From an uncultured SAR116 cluster alpha proteobacterium (GTDB taxonomy: Bacteria; Pseudomonadota; Alphaproteobacteria; Puniceispirillales; Marisalimonadaceae), in NCBI GenBank assembly GCA_902543145.1, contig CACBXG010000003.1, positions 27,088 to 91,087 on the forward strand: a stretch of DNA of 64,000 nt, in the 5' to 3' direction. Of this stretch, positions 16,840 through 26,045 are shown piece after piece. Below the pieces are notes generated by a model. That model ran no database searches, was not told the DNA's origin, and saw only the letters and a program-made list of their open reading frames with translations. Made by a program: the position numbers and the translations under genes. Positions within the stretch are counted from its first letter, which is position 1; every line of letters starts with the position of its first letter.

Positions 16840-18717
16840 TTATTTTTCGAAATAAGTATAACCAGAAATCGAATCCTTAAATGACTGAGTTATTTTTTTT
16901 CTCTCTGAAAGTGATAAGTCTCTACTTCTTACTGCATCCTCTACAATGTGTTTGAACCTATTTATTATATTCTTGGGTTCATATTCAACATAAGTTAAAA
17001 CTTCTGAAATAGTGTCACCTTCTTGCTCATGTAATAATTGAAATCCCCCATTTTCTTTTAATTTTATTGTGGCAACATTTGTATCACCAAATAAGTTATG
17101 AAGATCTCCTAACGTTTCTTGATAAGCACCAATATAAAACACACCTAAAAAATAGTCTTCATCATCACTAATGTCATGCAAAGGTAATGTGTTTGAAACG
17201 CCGTCTTTCAGTACAAATTTGTTTATTATACCATCACTATCGCAAGTAATATCATTTAAAATAACTTTTCTGTTTGGTCGCTTATTATGTTTTTGAAGTG
17301 GTGCAATAGGATGAATTTGGTCAATAGCCCAAACATCTGGCAGGCTTTGAAATAAAGAAAAGTTGCCATGATAAATATCTGCCATATTATCAATTGCGTC
17401 TTGTAGTTCTTCAGTTATTCCTGGTGTTGAAGAGAGTAATGTTTTAATTTTATTTATGATGTATAAATAAGTCTCTTCAGTCTTTGCCAAATTTGATAAA
17501 TTTATTTGACCACTTCTAAAAAGAGCTCTTATTTCTTCTCTATAATAATTTAAATCGTTTAAACATTCTTGGGCTCTTTCTAAACTCAAATATTCAGGAA
17601 TTTGAATCATATTTTTTAACAACGGATGGTCATTTGAATTAATTTCTTGTTTTTTTTTGCTATCAAAGTTTGTTGTCTCTAAAATATTAAAAATCAGCAT
17701 TGAACTTGACGCAATGCAGGCTCTTCCAGATTCAGTAACAATTATAGGATGATCAATATTTGATTTATCTAATTCATATTTAACAGTTTCAACAATATTT
17801 ATACAGTATTCATCTAATGAATAATTTATTGAGTTAAGAGAAGACTTTTGTTCTCCCGTATAATCCACACCTAAGCCACCTCCAAGATCTAAATATTCTA
17901 GTGGTGCACCTTGTTTGCACATTTCTGAGTAAAATCTACAAGCCTCTTGTGTTGCTTTTCTTATTTCAATGATATCAGGAATCTGGCTTCCAAGATGTGA
18001 ATGTTGGAGAATCAAACAATCAAGATAGTAATTAACTTTTAATTTTGTGATAACTTTCATGACTTGTTCAACAGACATACCAAATGCACTACGGTCTCCA
18101 CTTGATTGAGACCAATTACCACTAACTTTGTTTGTTAATTTTACTCTTATTCCAAGTAATGGTCTAACTTTTAATTCTTTAGAAACTTCAATTATTAAAT
18201 CAAGTTCACGCGGACTTTCTAGAACTAAAATAGTTTTAAAACCAATTTTAAGTGATAAAATTGCCAAATTAATAAATTCTTTGTCCTTAATTCCATTACA
18301 TATAATAGTAGATTCGCTAGAGAGATCGTGTGCTAAAGCTATTAATAATTCAGGTTTAGAACCAACTTCTAAACCAAAATCAAATTCTTTTCCAAAATCA
18401 ACAATTCTGTCAATTACTTGTGCCTGTTGATTAACTTTAACTGGGAAAACACCCTTATAATAACCTTTATATCCAACTTCTTTTATTGCTTCAAAAAAAG
18501 ACTCATTAATTTGTTTTATTCTAAATGCTAAGTAATCTGTAATTCTTAACAGTACCGGGCAGCTAATACCTCTTTCATTAAGACTTTCTATAATTTTAAT
18601 TAGGTCGATAGAAGGATTAGATGGATAAAATGGATTTTTAAGTCCTATATTGCCATTATCAAGGACCTCAAGTATATCATCACCCCATTTTTTAATTCCA
18701 TAAATATCATCATCCAT
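16840..18717 (-). CDS. speA: Biosynthetic arginine decarboxylase
   Basis: 625 residues, the length of SpeA. The PLP lysine lies in KGVFPVKVNQQ near residue 98, with LDLGGGLGVDY and the substrate-side region AIDQIHPIAPLQKH further on, and a C-terminal helical part. It decarboxylates arginine to agmatine. First gene of the minus-strand polyamine operon, 28 bases before the dehydrogenase. Its promoter lies in 18718-18827, shared with the divergent msrA. Confidence 0.97.
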   Translation of the reverse strand: MDDDIYGIKKWGDDILEVLDNGNIGLKNPFYPSNPSIDLIKIIESLNERGISCPVLLRITDYLAFRIKQINESFFEAIKEVGYKGYYKGVFPVKVNQQAQVIDRIVDFGKEFDFGLEVGSKPELLIALAHDLSSESTIICNGIKDKEFINLAILSLKIGFKTILVLESPRELDLIIEVSKELKVRPLLGIRVKLTNKVSGNWSQSSGDRSAFGMSVEQVMKVITKLKVNYYLDCLILQHSHLGSQIPDIIEIRKATQEACRFYSEMCKQGAPLEYLDLGGGLGVDYTGEQKSSLNSINYSLDEYCINIVETVKYELDKSNIDHPIIVTESGRACIASSSMLIFNILETTNFDSKKKQEINSNDHPLLKNMIQIPEYLSLERAQECLNDLNYYREEIRALFRSGQINLSNLAKTEETYLYIINKIKTLLSSTPGITEELQDAIDNMADIYHGNFSLFQSLPDVWAIDQIHPIAPLQKHNKRPNRKVILNDITCDSDGIINKFVLKDGVSNTLPLHDISDDEDYFLGVFYIGAYQETLGDLHNLFGDTNVATIKLKENGGFQLLHEQEGDTISEVLTYVEYEPKNIINRFKHIVEDAVRSRDLSLSERKKITQSFKDSISGYTYFEK

Positions 18718-18827
18718 ATTTTTGGCCTTTAATTTTAAAATGATTTGATTATATTGCTATTTACTGTTGGTCAAGTTATGCTTTTATTTAATTTTAAAAT
18801 TAAATTTTTTTATGTAACTATTTTCTA

Positions 18828-19454
18828 ATGTTTTTTTTAAAAAAAAATAGCCTAGTCGATAAATCAGATGCTTTAGTAGGTAGAGATGAACCTATTGAAA
18901 ATAAGTTTTTTCATGAGATAAACGGACGTAACTTAATGGATATTCCAAAAGATTTTGAAATAATTATACTTGGAATGGGATGTTTTTGGGGTGCTGAAAA
19001 AATTTTTTGGCAACTTGATGGGGTTTATCATACATCAGTTGGGTATGCTGGTGGTTATACTAAAAATCCAACCTATGATGAAGTTTGTAGTGGATTAACG
19101 GGTCATACAGAAGTTGTTAGAGTGGTATATGATCCGAAAAAATTAAATTTAGAAACTATTTTAATTGAATTTTGGGAAGGTCATGATCCAACTCAAGGTA
19201 TGAGGCAAGGTAATGATATTGGTACTCAATATAGATCTGCAATTTTTGTAAATAATTCTGAAAACCTAAATAATGTGAAGACTTCTAAAACAGAATTTCA
19301 ATCTTTACTTCATTCAGCAGGATTTAATGAAATCACGACTGAAATTAAAAATAATATAGATTTTTATTTTGCTGAAACTTATCATCAACAATACCTATAT
19401 AAAAACCCAAATGGTTATTGTGGTTTGGGTGGATGTGGAGTAAAATTTAAATAA
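18828..19454 (+). CDS. msrA: Peptide methionine-(S)-S-oxide reductase
   Basis: 208 residues. The catalytic GCFWG motif lies near residues 49-53, followed by GVYHTSVGYAGG, GHTEVVRVVYDP and QYRSAIF, and the C-terminal GYCGLGGCGVKFK carries the recycling cysteines. MsrA repairs oxidised methionine using thioredoxin. It is separate from the polyamine operon on the opposite strand. Confidence 0.95.
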   Translation: MFFLKKNSLVDKSDALVGRDEPIENKFFHEINGRNLMDIPKDFEIIILGMGCFWGAEKIFWQLDGVYHTSVGYAGGYTKNPTYDEVCSGLTGHTEVVRVVYDPKKLNLETILIEFWEGHDPTQGMRQGNDIGTQYRSAIFVNNSENLNNVKTSKTEFQSLLHSAGFNEITTEIKNNIDFYFAETYHQQYLYKNPNGYCGLGGCGVKFK

Positions 19455-19477
19455 ATTTACTAAAGTTATTTTAGATC

Positions 19478-19506
19478 TTGACCAAATTGGATTGTTATTA
19501 TATTTA
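19478..19506 (+). promoter_or_regulatory. Sigma-70-type promoter for rpmJ
   Basis: TTGACC at 19478-19483, a 17-base spacer, and TATTTA at 19501-19506. The ATG of rpmJ is 26 bases after the -10, with AGGG as ribosome binding site. Seen in the sequence; not tested. Confidence 0.5.
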
Positions 19507-19531
19507 GTCATTATTAATTAATAGGGCGACA

Positions 19532-19657
19532 ATGAAAGTAGTAAGTTCTTTAAAAACTCTTAAAGTTAGAGATAGAAACTCTCAAATTGTAAAACGTAGG
19601 GGTCGTCTATACGTTATAAATAAGAGAAATCCTAGATTTAAAGCGCGTCAAGGTTAA
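19532..19657 (+). CDS. rpmJ: Ribosomal protein L36 (cysteine-free form)
   Basis: 41 residues, below common gene-caller limits. The protein [16 protein letters not shown] is followed by [22 protein letters not shown], the L36 signature in full. It lacks the four zinc ligands (CxxC...C...H) of the zinc form and so belongs to the C-minus type, which does not need zinc. A promoter and AGGG precede it. It joins the large ribosomal subunit next to 23S rRNA. Confidence 0.93.
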   Translation: MKVVSSLKTLKVRDRNSQIVKRRGRLYVINKRNPRFKARQG

Positions 19658-19663
19658 TTACTA

Positions 19664-19722
19664 CCTACATAAAGCTAATATATCTTTTTAGTTAATTCCT
19701 AATATGTATCTTCTTATGTAGG
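19664..19722 (+). repeat. Inverted repeat between rpmJ and tarD covering the tarD ribosome binding site
   Basis: CCTACATAA at 19664-19672 and its exact complement TTATGTAGG at 19714-19722, with a 41-base loop. The right arm contains AGG of the likely Shine-Dalgarno sequence, ten bases before the tarD ATG. It may act as an rpmJ terminator, a protein operator, or a structure that hides the tarD start. Pairing is seen; the role is inferred. Confidence 0.4.
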
Positions 19723-19731
19723 AATAATATA

Positions 19732-20898
19732 ATGAAAATAACTAATATAATTGAAGAAACAAAATCCATAAGTTCAAATATTAAGAACGCATATATTGAT
19801 TTTTCAAAAATGACCATAAGTGTTGTTGCTGTTTGTTCTAATGTTATGAAAAATGGTAAGCCCTTAATAGGTTACGGATTTAATTCAAACGGAAGGTATG
19901 GACAAGGTCATCTCATTAGAGAAAGGTTTGCACCAAGACTATTGGAAGCACATGCAAAAGAAATTTTAAATAATGAAGGTACAAATTTCGACCCTACAAA
20001 GATGTGGAATGTCATGATGAAAAATGAAAAGCCTGGAGGACATGGGGAAAGATCGGTGGCAGTAGGTACTATAGACATGGCGATATGGGATCTTGTTTCT
20101 AAAATCGAAGATAAACCACTATTTCAAATGCTTGCTGAAAGATACGGTAATGGTGAACCAAATCGAAAAGTTTTTGTTTATGCTGCTGGCGGATATTATT
20201 GGCCAAATCAAGGAATAAATGGTTTAACTGATGAAATAAAAAAATATCTAGATCTTGGTTATACAGTTGTCAAAAAGAAAATAGGAGGAGCTTCTCTATC
20301 GGAAGATTGTAAACGTATTGAAGCTGTTTTAAAAATATTAGATTCTGAAGATCAGCTTGCTGTTGATGCAAATGGTAGGTTTGATCTAAAAACTGCGGTT
20401 GAATACGGTAAAGCTTTATCAAATTACAATTTATTTTGGTATGAAGAGCCTGGTGACCCCTTAGATTTTGAACTTCATAAAGAACTATCTAATCATTATA
20501 TACCTCCATTAGCAACTGGCGAGAATTTGTTCTCAGTTCATGATGCAAGAAATCTAATTAGATACGCAGGGATGAGAAGAGATAAAGATTGGTTGCAATT
20601 TGATTGTGCATTAAGTTATGGGTTAGTTGAATATTTGAAAATTATTGAAATGCTTAGAGAAAATCAATGGGATGTTTCAAGGTGTATTCCTCACGGGGGT
20701 CATCAAATGTCTTTAGCAATTGCAGCAGGACTAGGACTTGGTGGAAATGAGAGTTATCCTGATCTTTTTCAACCTTATGGAGGATTTCCAGATGGCGTTA
20801 AAGTTGAAAAAAGTTATGTCACTTTACCAGAAATAACTGGAATTGGTTTTGAAGGAAAATCCGATCTTTTTTCAATCATGAAGCAGATGGTTGATTAA
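19732..20898 (+). CDS. tarD: D(-)-tartrate dehydratase, enolase superfamily
   Basis: 388 residues. The sequence follows the Bradyrhizobium D-tartrate dehydratase pattern, as I recall it, along its whole length: IRNAYIDF-like start, [18 protein letters not shown] segment, [28 protein letters not shown] with the catalytic lysine, the metal ligands in VDANGRF, YEEPGDP and TGENLFS, and the catalytic [12 protein letters not shown]. It would convert D-tartrate to oxaloacetate. It runs into a convergent fumarase gene with a four-base overlap. Substrate assignment within the enolase superfamily rests on these motifs. Confidence 0.85.
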   Translation: MKITNIIEETKSISSNIKNAYIDFSKMTISVVAVCSNVMKNGKPLIGYGFNSNGRYGQGHLIRERFAPRLLEAHAKEILNNEGTNFDPTKMWNVMMKNEKPGGHGERSVAVGTIDMAIWDLVSKIEDKPLFQMLAERYGNGEPNRKVFVYAAGGYYWPNQGINGLTDEIKKYLDLGYTVVKKKIGGASLSEDCKRIEAVLKILDSEDQLAVDANGRFDLKTAVEYGKALSNYNLFWYEEPGDPLDFELHKELSNHYIPPLATGENLFSVHDARNLIRYAGMRRDKDWLQFDCALSYGLVEYLKIIEMLRENQWDVSRCIPHGGHQMSLAIAAGLGLGGNESYPDLFQPYGGFPDGVKVEKSYVTLPEITGIGFEGKSDLFSIMKQMVD

Positions 20899-22505
20899 AT
20901 ATCAAAAAAATCATTCCCTTTATTATCAATTACTACAAATGCAGGAAAGTTATTTACTTCAATTTTCCAAATGGCCTCCATTCCAAGTTCTGGATATTCT
21001 AATATCTCTATTTTTTTTATGCAATCTAGTGCGACTTTTGCAGCAGTTCCTCCAATGGTTCCAAGGTAAAATCCTCCATGTTTTTGGCATGCTGCTTTTA
21101 CCTGCTTTGATCTGTTTCCTTTTGCTAACATAACCATTGATCCACCATTTTCTTGAAATTTATCAACATAAGCATCCATTCTACCAGCAGTTGTTGGTCC
21201 AAAGGATCCGGAAGTCATGCCCTTTGGAGTTTTAGCTGGGCCAGCATAATATACTGGATGATCTTTTATATAATTAGGTAGCTCACCATCTTCGTCCAAT
21301 CTTTGAAGTAACTTTGCATGAGCTATATCTCTAGCAACAATCATTGGACCAGAAAGATTAACTCTCTTCTTTATTTTACAATCATTTAATTGTTCTAAAA
21401 TATTTTTCATAGGCTGATTTAGATCAATTTCTGTTACATCTTCCGAAATTTCGTCTAAATTTACATCGGGCAAATATTTACTTGGCTCTGTTTCGAGTTT
21501 TTCAACAAAAATTCCATCTCTATTTATCTTGCCTAAAATTTGCCTATCTGCAGAACAAGAAACTCCAATTCCAATTGGCAACGATGCACCATGCCTTGGA
21601 AGCCTAATAACCCTTACATCATGACAAAAATATTTACCTCCAAATTGTGCACCTACCCCCATTTCTCTTGTAAGATCTAATATTATTTTTTCCCATTCTA
21701 AATCTCTATATGCATGACCAGTTTTTAAATTTCCAGCCTTAGGCAAATTATCTAGATAACGCATAGATCCTAGTTTAACGGTCTTTAAATTAAATTCAGC
21801 TGAAGTACCTCCAATCACTACAGATAAATGATAAGGTGGACAAGCAGCAGTACCAAGAGAAATAATTTTCTCATAAAGAAATTTTTTTAAATTTTCAGGA
21901 TTAAGAGTGGCGGGTGTCGCTTGGAATAAAAAACTTTTATTAGCTGATCCTCCACCTTTTTGTACAAAGGCAAATTTATATTCCTGACCTTCATTAGCAA
22001 ATATACTGATTTCAGCGGGTAAATTGTTAGCAGTATTTTTCTCTTCAAACATAGAGACTGGTGCAAGTTGAGAGAAACGAAGGTTATTTTCTTTATAAGT
22101 TTTATAAACTCCTAAGGAAAGAAATTCGTTATCATCTGAGTCAGTAAAAACTTTTTCGCCTTTATAACCCATGATTATTGCTGTGCCAGTATCTTGACAC
22201 ATAGGAAGAACTCCTGATGAGGATATATTTGCATTTTTTAACATTGTTAAAGCGACAAATTTATCATTACTAGAGGCTTCTTCATCTTCAAGTATATTTC
22301 TGAGCTGTTTTAAATGTGATTTTCTAAGAAGGTGAGATACATCTTTAAAAGCTCTTTGTGCTAAAAGAGTAAGTGCCTTTGGGTCGACAACTAAAATTTC
22401 TATGTTGTTTATTTTGGAAATTTTGACGTATGTATCTGATATTTTTATGTATTCAGTTTCATCAACTGAAATAGGGAAAATTGGTGAATAATTAAAGTCG
22501 TTCAT
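20895..22505 (-). CDS. fumA: Class I fumarate hydratase (iron-sulfur)
   Basis: 536 residues, matching the single-chain class I type. The N-terminal part has the cysteine of MCQDTGTA and [10 protein letters not shown] with [19 protein letters not shown]; the C-terminal part has [13 protein letters not shown] and the second iron-sulfur-binding cysteines. Three cysteines bind a [4Fe-4S] cluster that acts as Lewis acid. It hydrates fumarate to malate in the TCA cycle. The C-terminal end overlaps tarD. Confidence 0.94.
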   Translation of the reverse strand: MNDFNYSPIFPISVDETEYIKISDTYVKISKINNIEILVVDPKALTLLAQRAFKDVSHLLRKSHLKQLRNILEDEEASSNDKFVALTMLKNANISSSGVLPMCQDTGTAIIMGYKGEKVFTDSDDNEFLSLGVYKTYKENNLRFSQLAPVSMFEEKNTANNLPAEISIFANEGQEYKFAFVQKGGGSANKSFLFQATPATLNPENLKKFLYEKIISLGTAACPPYHLSVVIGGTSAEFNLKTVKLGSMRYLDNLPKAGNLKTGHAYRDLEWEKIILDLTREMGVGAQFGGKYFCHDVRVIRLPRHGASLPIGIGVSCSADRQILGKINRDGIFVEKLETEPSKYLPDVNLDEISEDVTEIDLNQPMKNILEQLNDCKIKKRVNLSGPMIVARDIAHAKLLQRLDEDGELPNYIKDHPVYYAGPAKTPKGMTSGSFGPTTAGRMDAYVDKFQENGGSMVMLAKGNRSKQVKAACQKHGGFYLGTIGGTAAKVALDCIKKIEILEYPELGMEAIWKIEVNNFPAFVVIDNKGNDFFDI

Positions 22506-22525
22506 ATAATCTCCAACTAATAACC

Positions 22526-23041
22526 TTATTTCTTATCTCTAAATTCATCAAGAGAGACAATTTCTCCAGATTTTAAATCTGCATCATCCAAATTCGTAAT
22601 CACTGGTTTATTAGCATCTGAGCTTTCAATTTTACTTAAACTAGTATTTTTTAAATTATCCTCGATTTTAAATTGAAGACCAAAACCAACTGAAGGATCA
22701 GTAAAAGATGTAATTGCTTTAAAAGGAACAGAAATATTCTTTTTTTCACCACTAAAAGATAGAGTGACTTCAAAATGATCTTCAGATGTTTTAAGATCCC
22801 AAAATTGGTGTTGAATTATTATTTTTATTTCTGAATTATTAGCATTTTTAAGTTCGGGCGGAACTATTACACTTGGATCATCACCATTGAATGTAATAAA
22901 AAAATGACTGTTTCCAATAAGACCAGTTTCTGAAGTTATTTTTAAAACTTTCTTTACTACATTTTTAAGACTTTCTTCAACCAAAAAGTCATAGTCAAAA
23001 CTTTTAGAATCAGATCCATAATTATCATTATTATTAGTCAC
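22526..23041 (-). CDS. sspB: Alpha-type SspB, ClpXP adaptor
   Basis: 171 residues from a GTG at 23041. The core (about 20-125) has the SspB fold signatures [61 protein letters not shown] disordered linker leads to a short C-terminal motif ([13 protein letters not shown]) of the kind that docks on ClpX. SspB delivers ssrA-tagged proteins to ClpXP. It lies directly downstream of the ssrA gene on the same strand, an uncommonly neat pairing of tag and adaptor. Confidence 0.9.
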   Translation of the reverse strand: MTNNNDNYGSDSKSFDYDFLVEESLKNVVKKVLKITSETGLIGNSHFFITFNGDDPSVIVPPELKNANNSEIKIIIQHQFWDLKTSEDHFEVTLSFSGEKKNISVPFKAITSFTDPSVGFGLQFKIEDNLKNTSLSKIESSDANKPVITNLDDADLKSGEIVSLDEFRDKK

Positions 23042-23114
23042 TTTTATACCTTATAGTTTTTTTAATTAATACCTTACAATTCTCAAAGCTTAATTTTCAA
23101 TAAAATTTTAAAGA

Positions 23115-23137
23115 TGGCGAGAAGTAACTTCTCGCCA
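23115..23137 (-). terminator. Rho-independent terminator of ssrA
   Basis: A perfect 10-base-pair stem (TGGCGAGAAG and its complement) with a 3-base loop, followed on the minus strand by TCTTT. It lies at the end of the tmRNA gene and before sspB, so sspB would need readthrough or its own promoter. Confidence 0.75.
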
Positions 23138-23433
23138 CCAAAGTTTTTCTGTTGCCAGGTAAACAATAACCCCGCCAGTTCTAGCTATAGAACAGGACTA
23201 GTTTTCGGTTGCTTTGGCTGCTTACGCTGCTGCAGCTACCGGAGCATAGTTGTCGTTTGCAACTATTTAATTTAGTCCGATAACGGTGGTACAATGCCGA
23301 GTGAAAGTTTAATTTTTACTACACGCGTCGATCCTATTTCACCCCCAAATAATGGTGGAGGTGCCGGGTACCGCCCCCGGGTCCGCTAAGCTTATTCTAA
23401 AAAATGTTTATCACTATAGTCATCGAAATGACT
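23138..23433 (-). ncRNA. ssrA: Two-piece (circularly permuted) tmRNA
   Basis: On the minus strand the acceptor piece comes first and ends in CACCTCCACCA with CCA at 23353. Six bases (23347-23352) separate it from the coding piece, whose 5' end GGGGGTG starts at 23346. GGGGGTG pairs with CACCTCC in seven base pairs including G3-U70, the alanine-tRNA identity pair. A T-arm (CCGGG/CCCGG) precedes the acceptor end. GATCGACG near the coding 5' end matches the D-loop-like part of tmRNA. The tag frame is at 23222-23260. Ends at 23433 and 23138 are approximate. tmRNA rescues stalled ribosomes and tags the product for ClpXP. Confidence 0.93.
23222..23260 (-). other. tmRNA tag-peptide reading frame
   Basis: The resume codon GCA (23258-23260) starts the frame A-N-D-N-Y-A-P-V-A-A-A-A, followed by TAA at 23222-23224. 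ANDNYA matches the usual alphaproteobacterial start and the terminal alanines are the ClpX degron. The ending VAAAA is typical for proteolysis tags. Confidence 0.9.
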
Positions 23434-23438
23434 TTTTT

Positions 23439-23467
23439 ACTATACAGTATTTATTTTTTTTATTAAA
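23439..23467 (-). promoter_or_regulatory. Probable ssrA promoter
   Basis: On the minus strand TTTAAT (23467-23462) and TATAGT (23444-23439) are separated by 17 bases. Transcription would begin near 23433, at the foot of a hairpin AGTCAT-TTCG-ATGACT (23418-23433). The -35 is weak; the -10 is good. Confidence 0.45.
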
Positions 23468-23512
23468 GAGCACATAATGCTAATAGATAAAATTTTTAAT
23501 TGAGATGTTTGT

Positions 23513-24307
23513 ATGAAGCAATATTTAGATTTATTGAGACATGTTTTAGAAAAAGGTGATGAAAAAGCTGACAGAACTGGGACTGGTACAAAGTCAGTTT
23601 TTGGTTGGCAGATGAGATTTGATTTAAATGATGGACTTCCATTACTAACTACCAAGAAGCTCCATTTAAAATCTATTATTCATGAGTTATTATGGTTTAT
23701 TAAAGGCGATACCAATATATCTTACCTAAAAGAAAATGACGTTTCCATATGGGATGAGTGGGCAGACGAAAACGGTGATCTTGGACCCGTTTATGGAAAG
23801 CAATGGAGAAGATGGGATACCCCAGATGGAAGAAAACTTGATCAACTGAATAATATTATTAATGAAATAAAAAATAACCCAAACTCAAGAAGAATGATAG
23901 TTTCAGCTTGGAACCCAGCAGACGTCGGCAGCATGGCTCTTCCACCATGTCATTGTTTGTTTCAATTTTACGTTGCAAAAAACAAACTGTCTTGTCAATT
24001 ATACCAAAGAAGTGCGGATATTTTTCTTGGAGTTCCGTTCAACATAGCATCTTATTCAATCCTAACACACATGATTGCTAACGTATCTGGTTTATCTGTT
24101 GGTGATTTTGTTCATACACTAGGTGATGCTCATTTATATTCGAATCATTTTGAACAAAGTAAATTGCAATTGTCTAGATCTTCTAAAAAATTACCCAAGT
24201 TAAAAATTTTAAAAAGCCGTTCTGATATAAATGAATTTAGATTTGAAGATTTTGAAATTGAAGACTATGATCCATATCCTAATATTCCAGCACCAGTTGC
24301 AGTTTAA
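23513..24307 (+). CDS. thyA: Thymidylate synthase
   Basis: 264 residues, the same length as E. coli ThyA. The catalytic cysteine is C146 in [14 protein letters not shown], with [18 protein letters not shown] [14 protein letters not shown] at the phosphate-binding N-terminus, [17 protein letters not shown], and DAHLYSNH. It methylates dUMP to dTMP with methylene-THF, giving DHF. The stop is immediately followed by the ATG of folA, so the enzyme that recycles DHF is coexpressed. It diverges from ssrA. Confidence 0.97.
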   Translation: MKQYLDLLRHVLEKGDEKADRTGTGTKSVFGWQMRFDLNDGLPLLTTKKLHLKSIIHELLWFIKGDTNISYLKENDVSIWDEWADENGDLGPVYGKQWRRWDTPDGRKLDQLNNIINEIKNNPNSRRMIVSAWNPADVGSMALPPCHCLFQFYVAKNKLSCQLYQRSADIFLGVPFNIASYSILTHMIANVSGLSVGDFVHTLGDAHLYSNHFEQSKLQLSRSSKKLPKLKILKSRSDINEFRFEDFEIEDYDPYPNIPAPVAV

Positions 24308-24856
24308 ATGACAACTAAAAAAGAATTAAAAAATCCAATTTTTTGTATTGTTGCTATGAATGAAAATAGAATAATTGGTGATGGAAAAAATTTGCTTTGG
24401 CATTTGCCAGGGGACCTTAAAAGATTAAAAAAAATGACAATGGGTAGCCCACTAATTATGGGCAGAAAAACATGGGATTCTATTGGAAGACCTTTGCCAG
24501 GAAGAGCAAATATAGTTTTAACCAATTCTTTTACTTGGAAAGCCGAAGGAGCTATAGTAGTGAACTCATTTAAAGATGCTGTAATTAAAGCTGATGAATG
24601 GATTGATAATAATATGGAAATTAATCAAAATGTTACCCAAAAAAAAATATTTTTATTTGGTGGAGCAGAAATTTATAAAATAGGTTTAGAATACTGTGAT
24701 AATATTGAAATGACTAAAGTTAAATTTAATTCAAAAACTGGTACAAAATTTCCTAAATTAAATGAAAGTGATTGGAAAAAAACTAAACTCGAACATAATT
24801 TAGCTAAAAATGGTGTTCCAGAACATAGTTATTGGCATTACAAAAGGATATTTTAA
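24308..24856 (+). CDS. folA: Dihydrofolate reductase
   Basis: 182 residues. Motifs: IVAMNENRIIGDGKNLLWHLPGDLKRLKK with the Trp and catalytic Asp, GRKTWDSIGRPLPGR for NADPH, IFLFGGAEIYK, and HSYWHYKRIF at the C-terminus. It reduces DHF to THF with NADPH. It starts on the base after the thyA stop. Converges on mrp with a one-base gap. Confidence 0.96.
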   Translation: MTTKKELKNPIFCIVAMNENRIIGDGKNLLWHLPGDLKRLKKMTMGSPLIMGRKTWDSIGRPLPGRANIVLTNSFTWKAEGAIVVNSFKDAVIKADEWIDNNMEINQNVTQKKIFLFGGAEIYKIGLEYCDNIEMTKVKFNSKTGTKFPKLNESDWKKTKLEHNLAKNGVPEHSYWHYKRIF

Positions 24857-24857
24857 A

Positions 24858-25925
24858 TCATTGAATAATTTGAGTTGGTTGTTTTCTGTTCGTTTGAATT
24901 TGATTCAATATTTTAGATCCTATCTCCATATATTTCTTTGAAATAGTGTTATTTGGTTCTTTATAAACAATAGGATTTCCTTCATCAGATGTGGTTCTTA
25001 AAGAAATATCTAACGGAATTTCATTTAAAAATGTTACACCTAATTTTTCAGCTTCGGCTTTTGCTCCACCATTTCCAAAAATCTCATGTTTTGTATTGCA
25101 ATTATCGCATTCAAAATAACTCATATTTTCAATGATTCCTAAAATAGGAACATTTACCTTTTTAAACATATTAAGACCTTTTCTCGCATCTATTAGAGAC
25201 AAGTCTTGAGGAGTTGAAACAATTATTGCTCCAGAAAGTTGAACACGTTGAGATAATGTTAATTGAGCATCTCCAGTTCCTGGTGGCATATCAATTATTA
25301 AAAAGTCTAGGTTTGTCCAGTTTACATCTCTCAGCAATTGTTCAATTGCACTCATAACCATAGGCCCTCTCCAAATAGTCGCTGCATCTTCAGGAACTAA
25401 ATAGCCAATGGACATTACTTGTAAACCGAAAGCAATATGTGGAATTATTTTTTTTCCATCACTCTTAGGTTTATTGCTAATACCAGTTAACTTCGGAAGG
25501 CTAGGACCATATATATCAGCATCCAAAATTCCAACATTATAATTTAATTTTGATAATGACAGAGCAACATTAATAGCGGTAGTTGATTTCCCAACTCCAC
25601 CTTTTCCACTAGCTACTGCAATAATATTTTTTGCAGGTCTCAACGGTTCATTGATATTAGATTCATTTTTCTTTGTTTTATGTGATGTTAAAATTATTTC
25701 TACTTTTTTGACATCATCAATAACGTATAATTTTTCTTGTATAAATTTTTTAATTGACTCAGATTGCTTTAATTGTTCTTCAAGGAGTTCAAGAGTAAAT
25801 GAAATTATATTGTTTTCAAACTTTAAACCATTTACCATTTTACTTTCATAAATGTTTTTTGATTGATTTTGCAAGATTATAGATCTTAATATTGTAACAA
25901 TTTCTTCTAATTTTGTATTATTCAT
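24858..25925 (-). CDS. mrp: Iron-sulfur cluster carrier ATPase Mrp/ApbC
   Basis: 355 residues. A short N-terminal domain (about 1-95, MIP18-like and diverged) precedes the deviant Walker A VASGKGGVGKSTTA near 105-118. The switch motifs LDADIYGPSLP and DMPPGTGDAQLTL, and the cluster-bridging CxxC in YFECDNCNTKH, are present. Mrp carries [4Fe-4S] clusters to apoproteins. It often neighbours hflK in alphaproteobacteria, as it does here in divergent orientation. Confidence 0.94.
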   Translation of the reverse strand: MNNTKLEEIVTILRSIILQNQSKNIYESKMVNGLKFENNIISFTLELLEEQLKQSESIKKFIQEKLYVIDDVKKVEIILTSHKTKKNESNINEPLRPAKNIIAVASGKGGVGKSTTAINVALSLSKLNYNVGILDADIYGPSLPKLTGISNKPKSDGKKIIPHIAFGLQVMSIGYLVPEDAATIWRGPMVMSAIEQLLRDVNWTNLDFLIIDMPPGTGDAQLTLSQRVQLSGAIIVSTPQDLSLIDARKGLNMFKKVNVPILGIIENMSYFECDNCNTKHEIFGNGGAKAEAEKLGVTFLNEIPLDISLRTTSDEGNPIVYKEPNNTISKKYMEIGSKILNQIQTNRKQPTQIIQ

Positions 25926-26045
25926 TCTACTGGCCCTGAAATAATTTTTAGTAAAGGTTGAAATTTATTACTTAAGTGCAAATATCTTATATTAAATCAA
26001 TATAAATATCTATAAAGCATTCTATAAATCTGCCTGGAGTTACTA

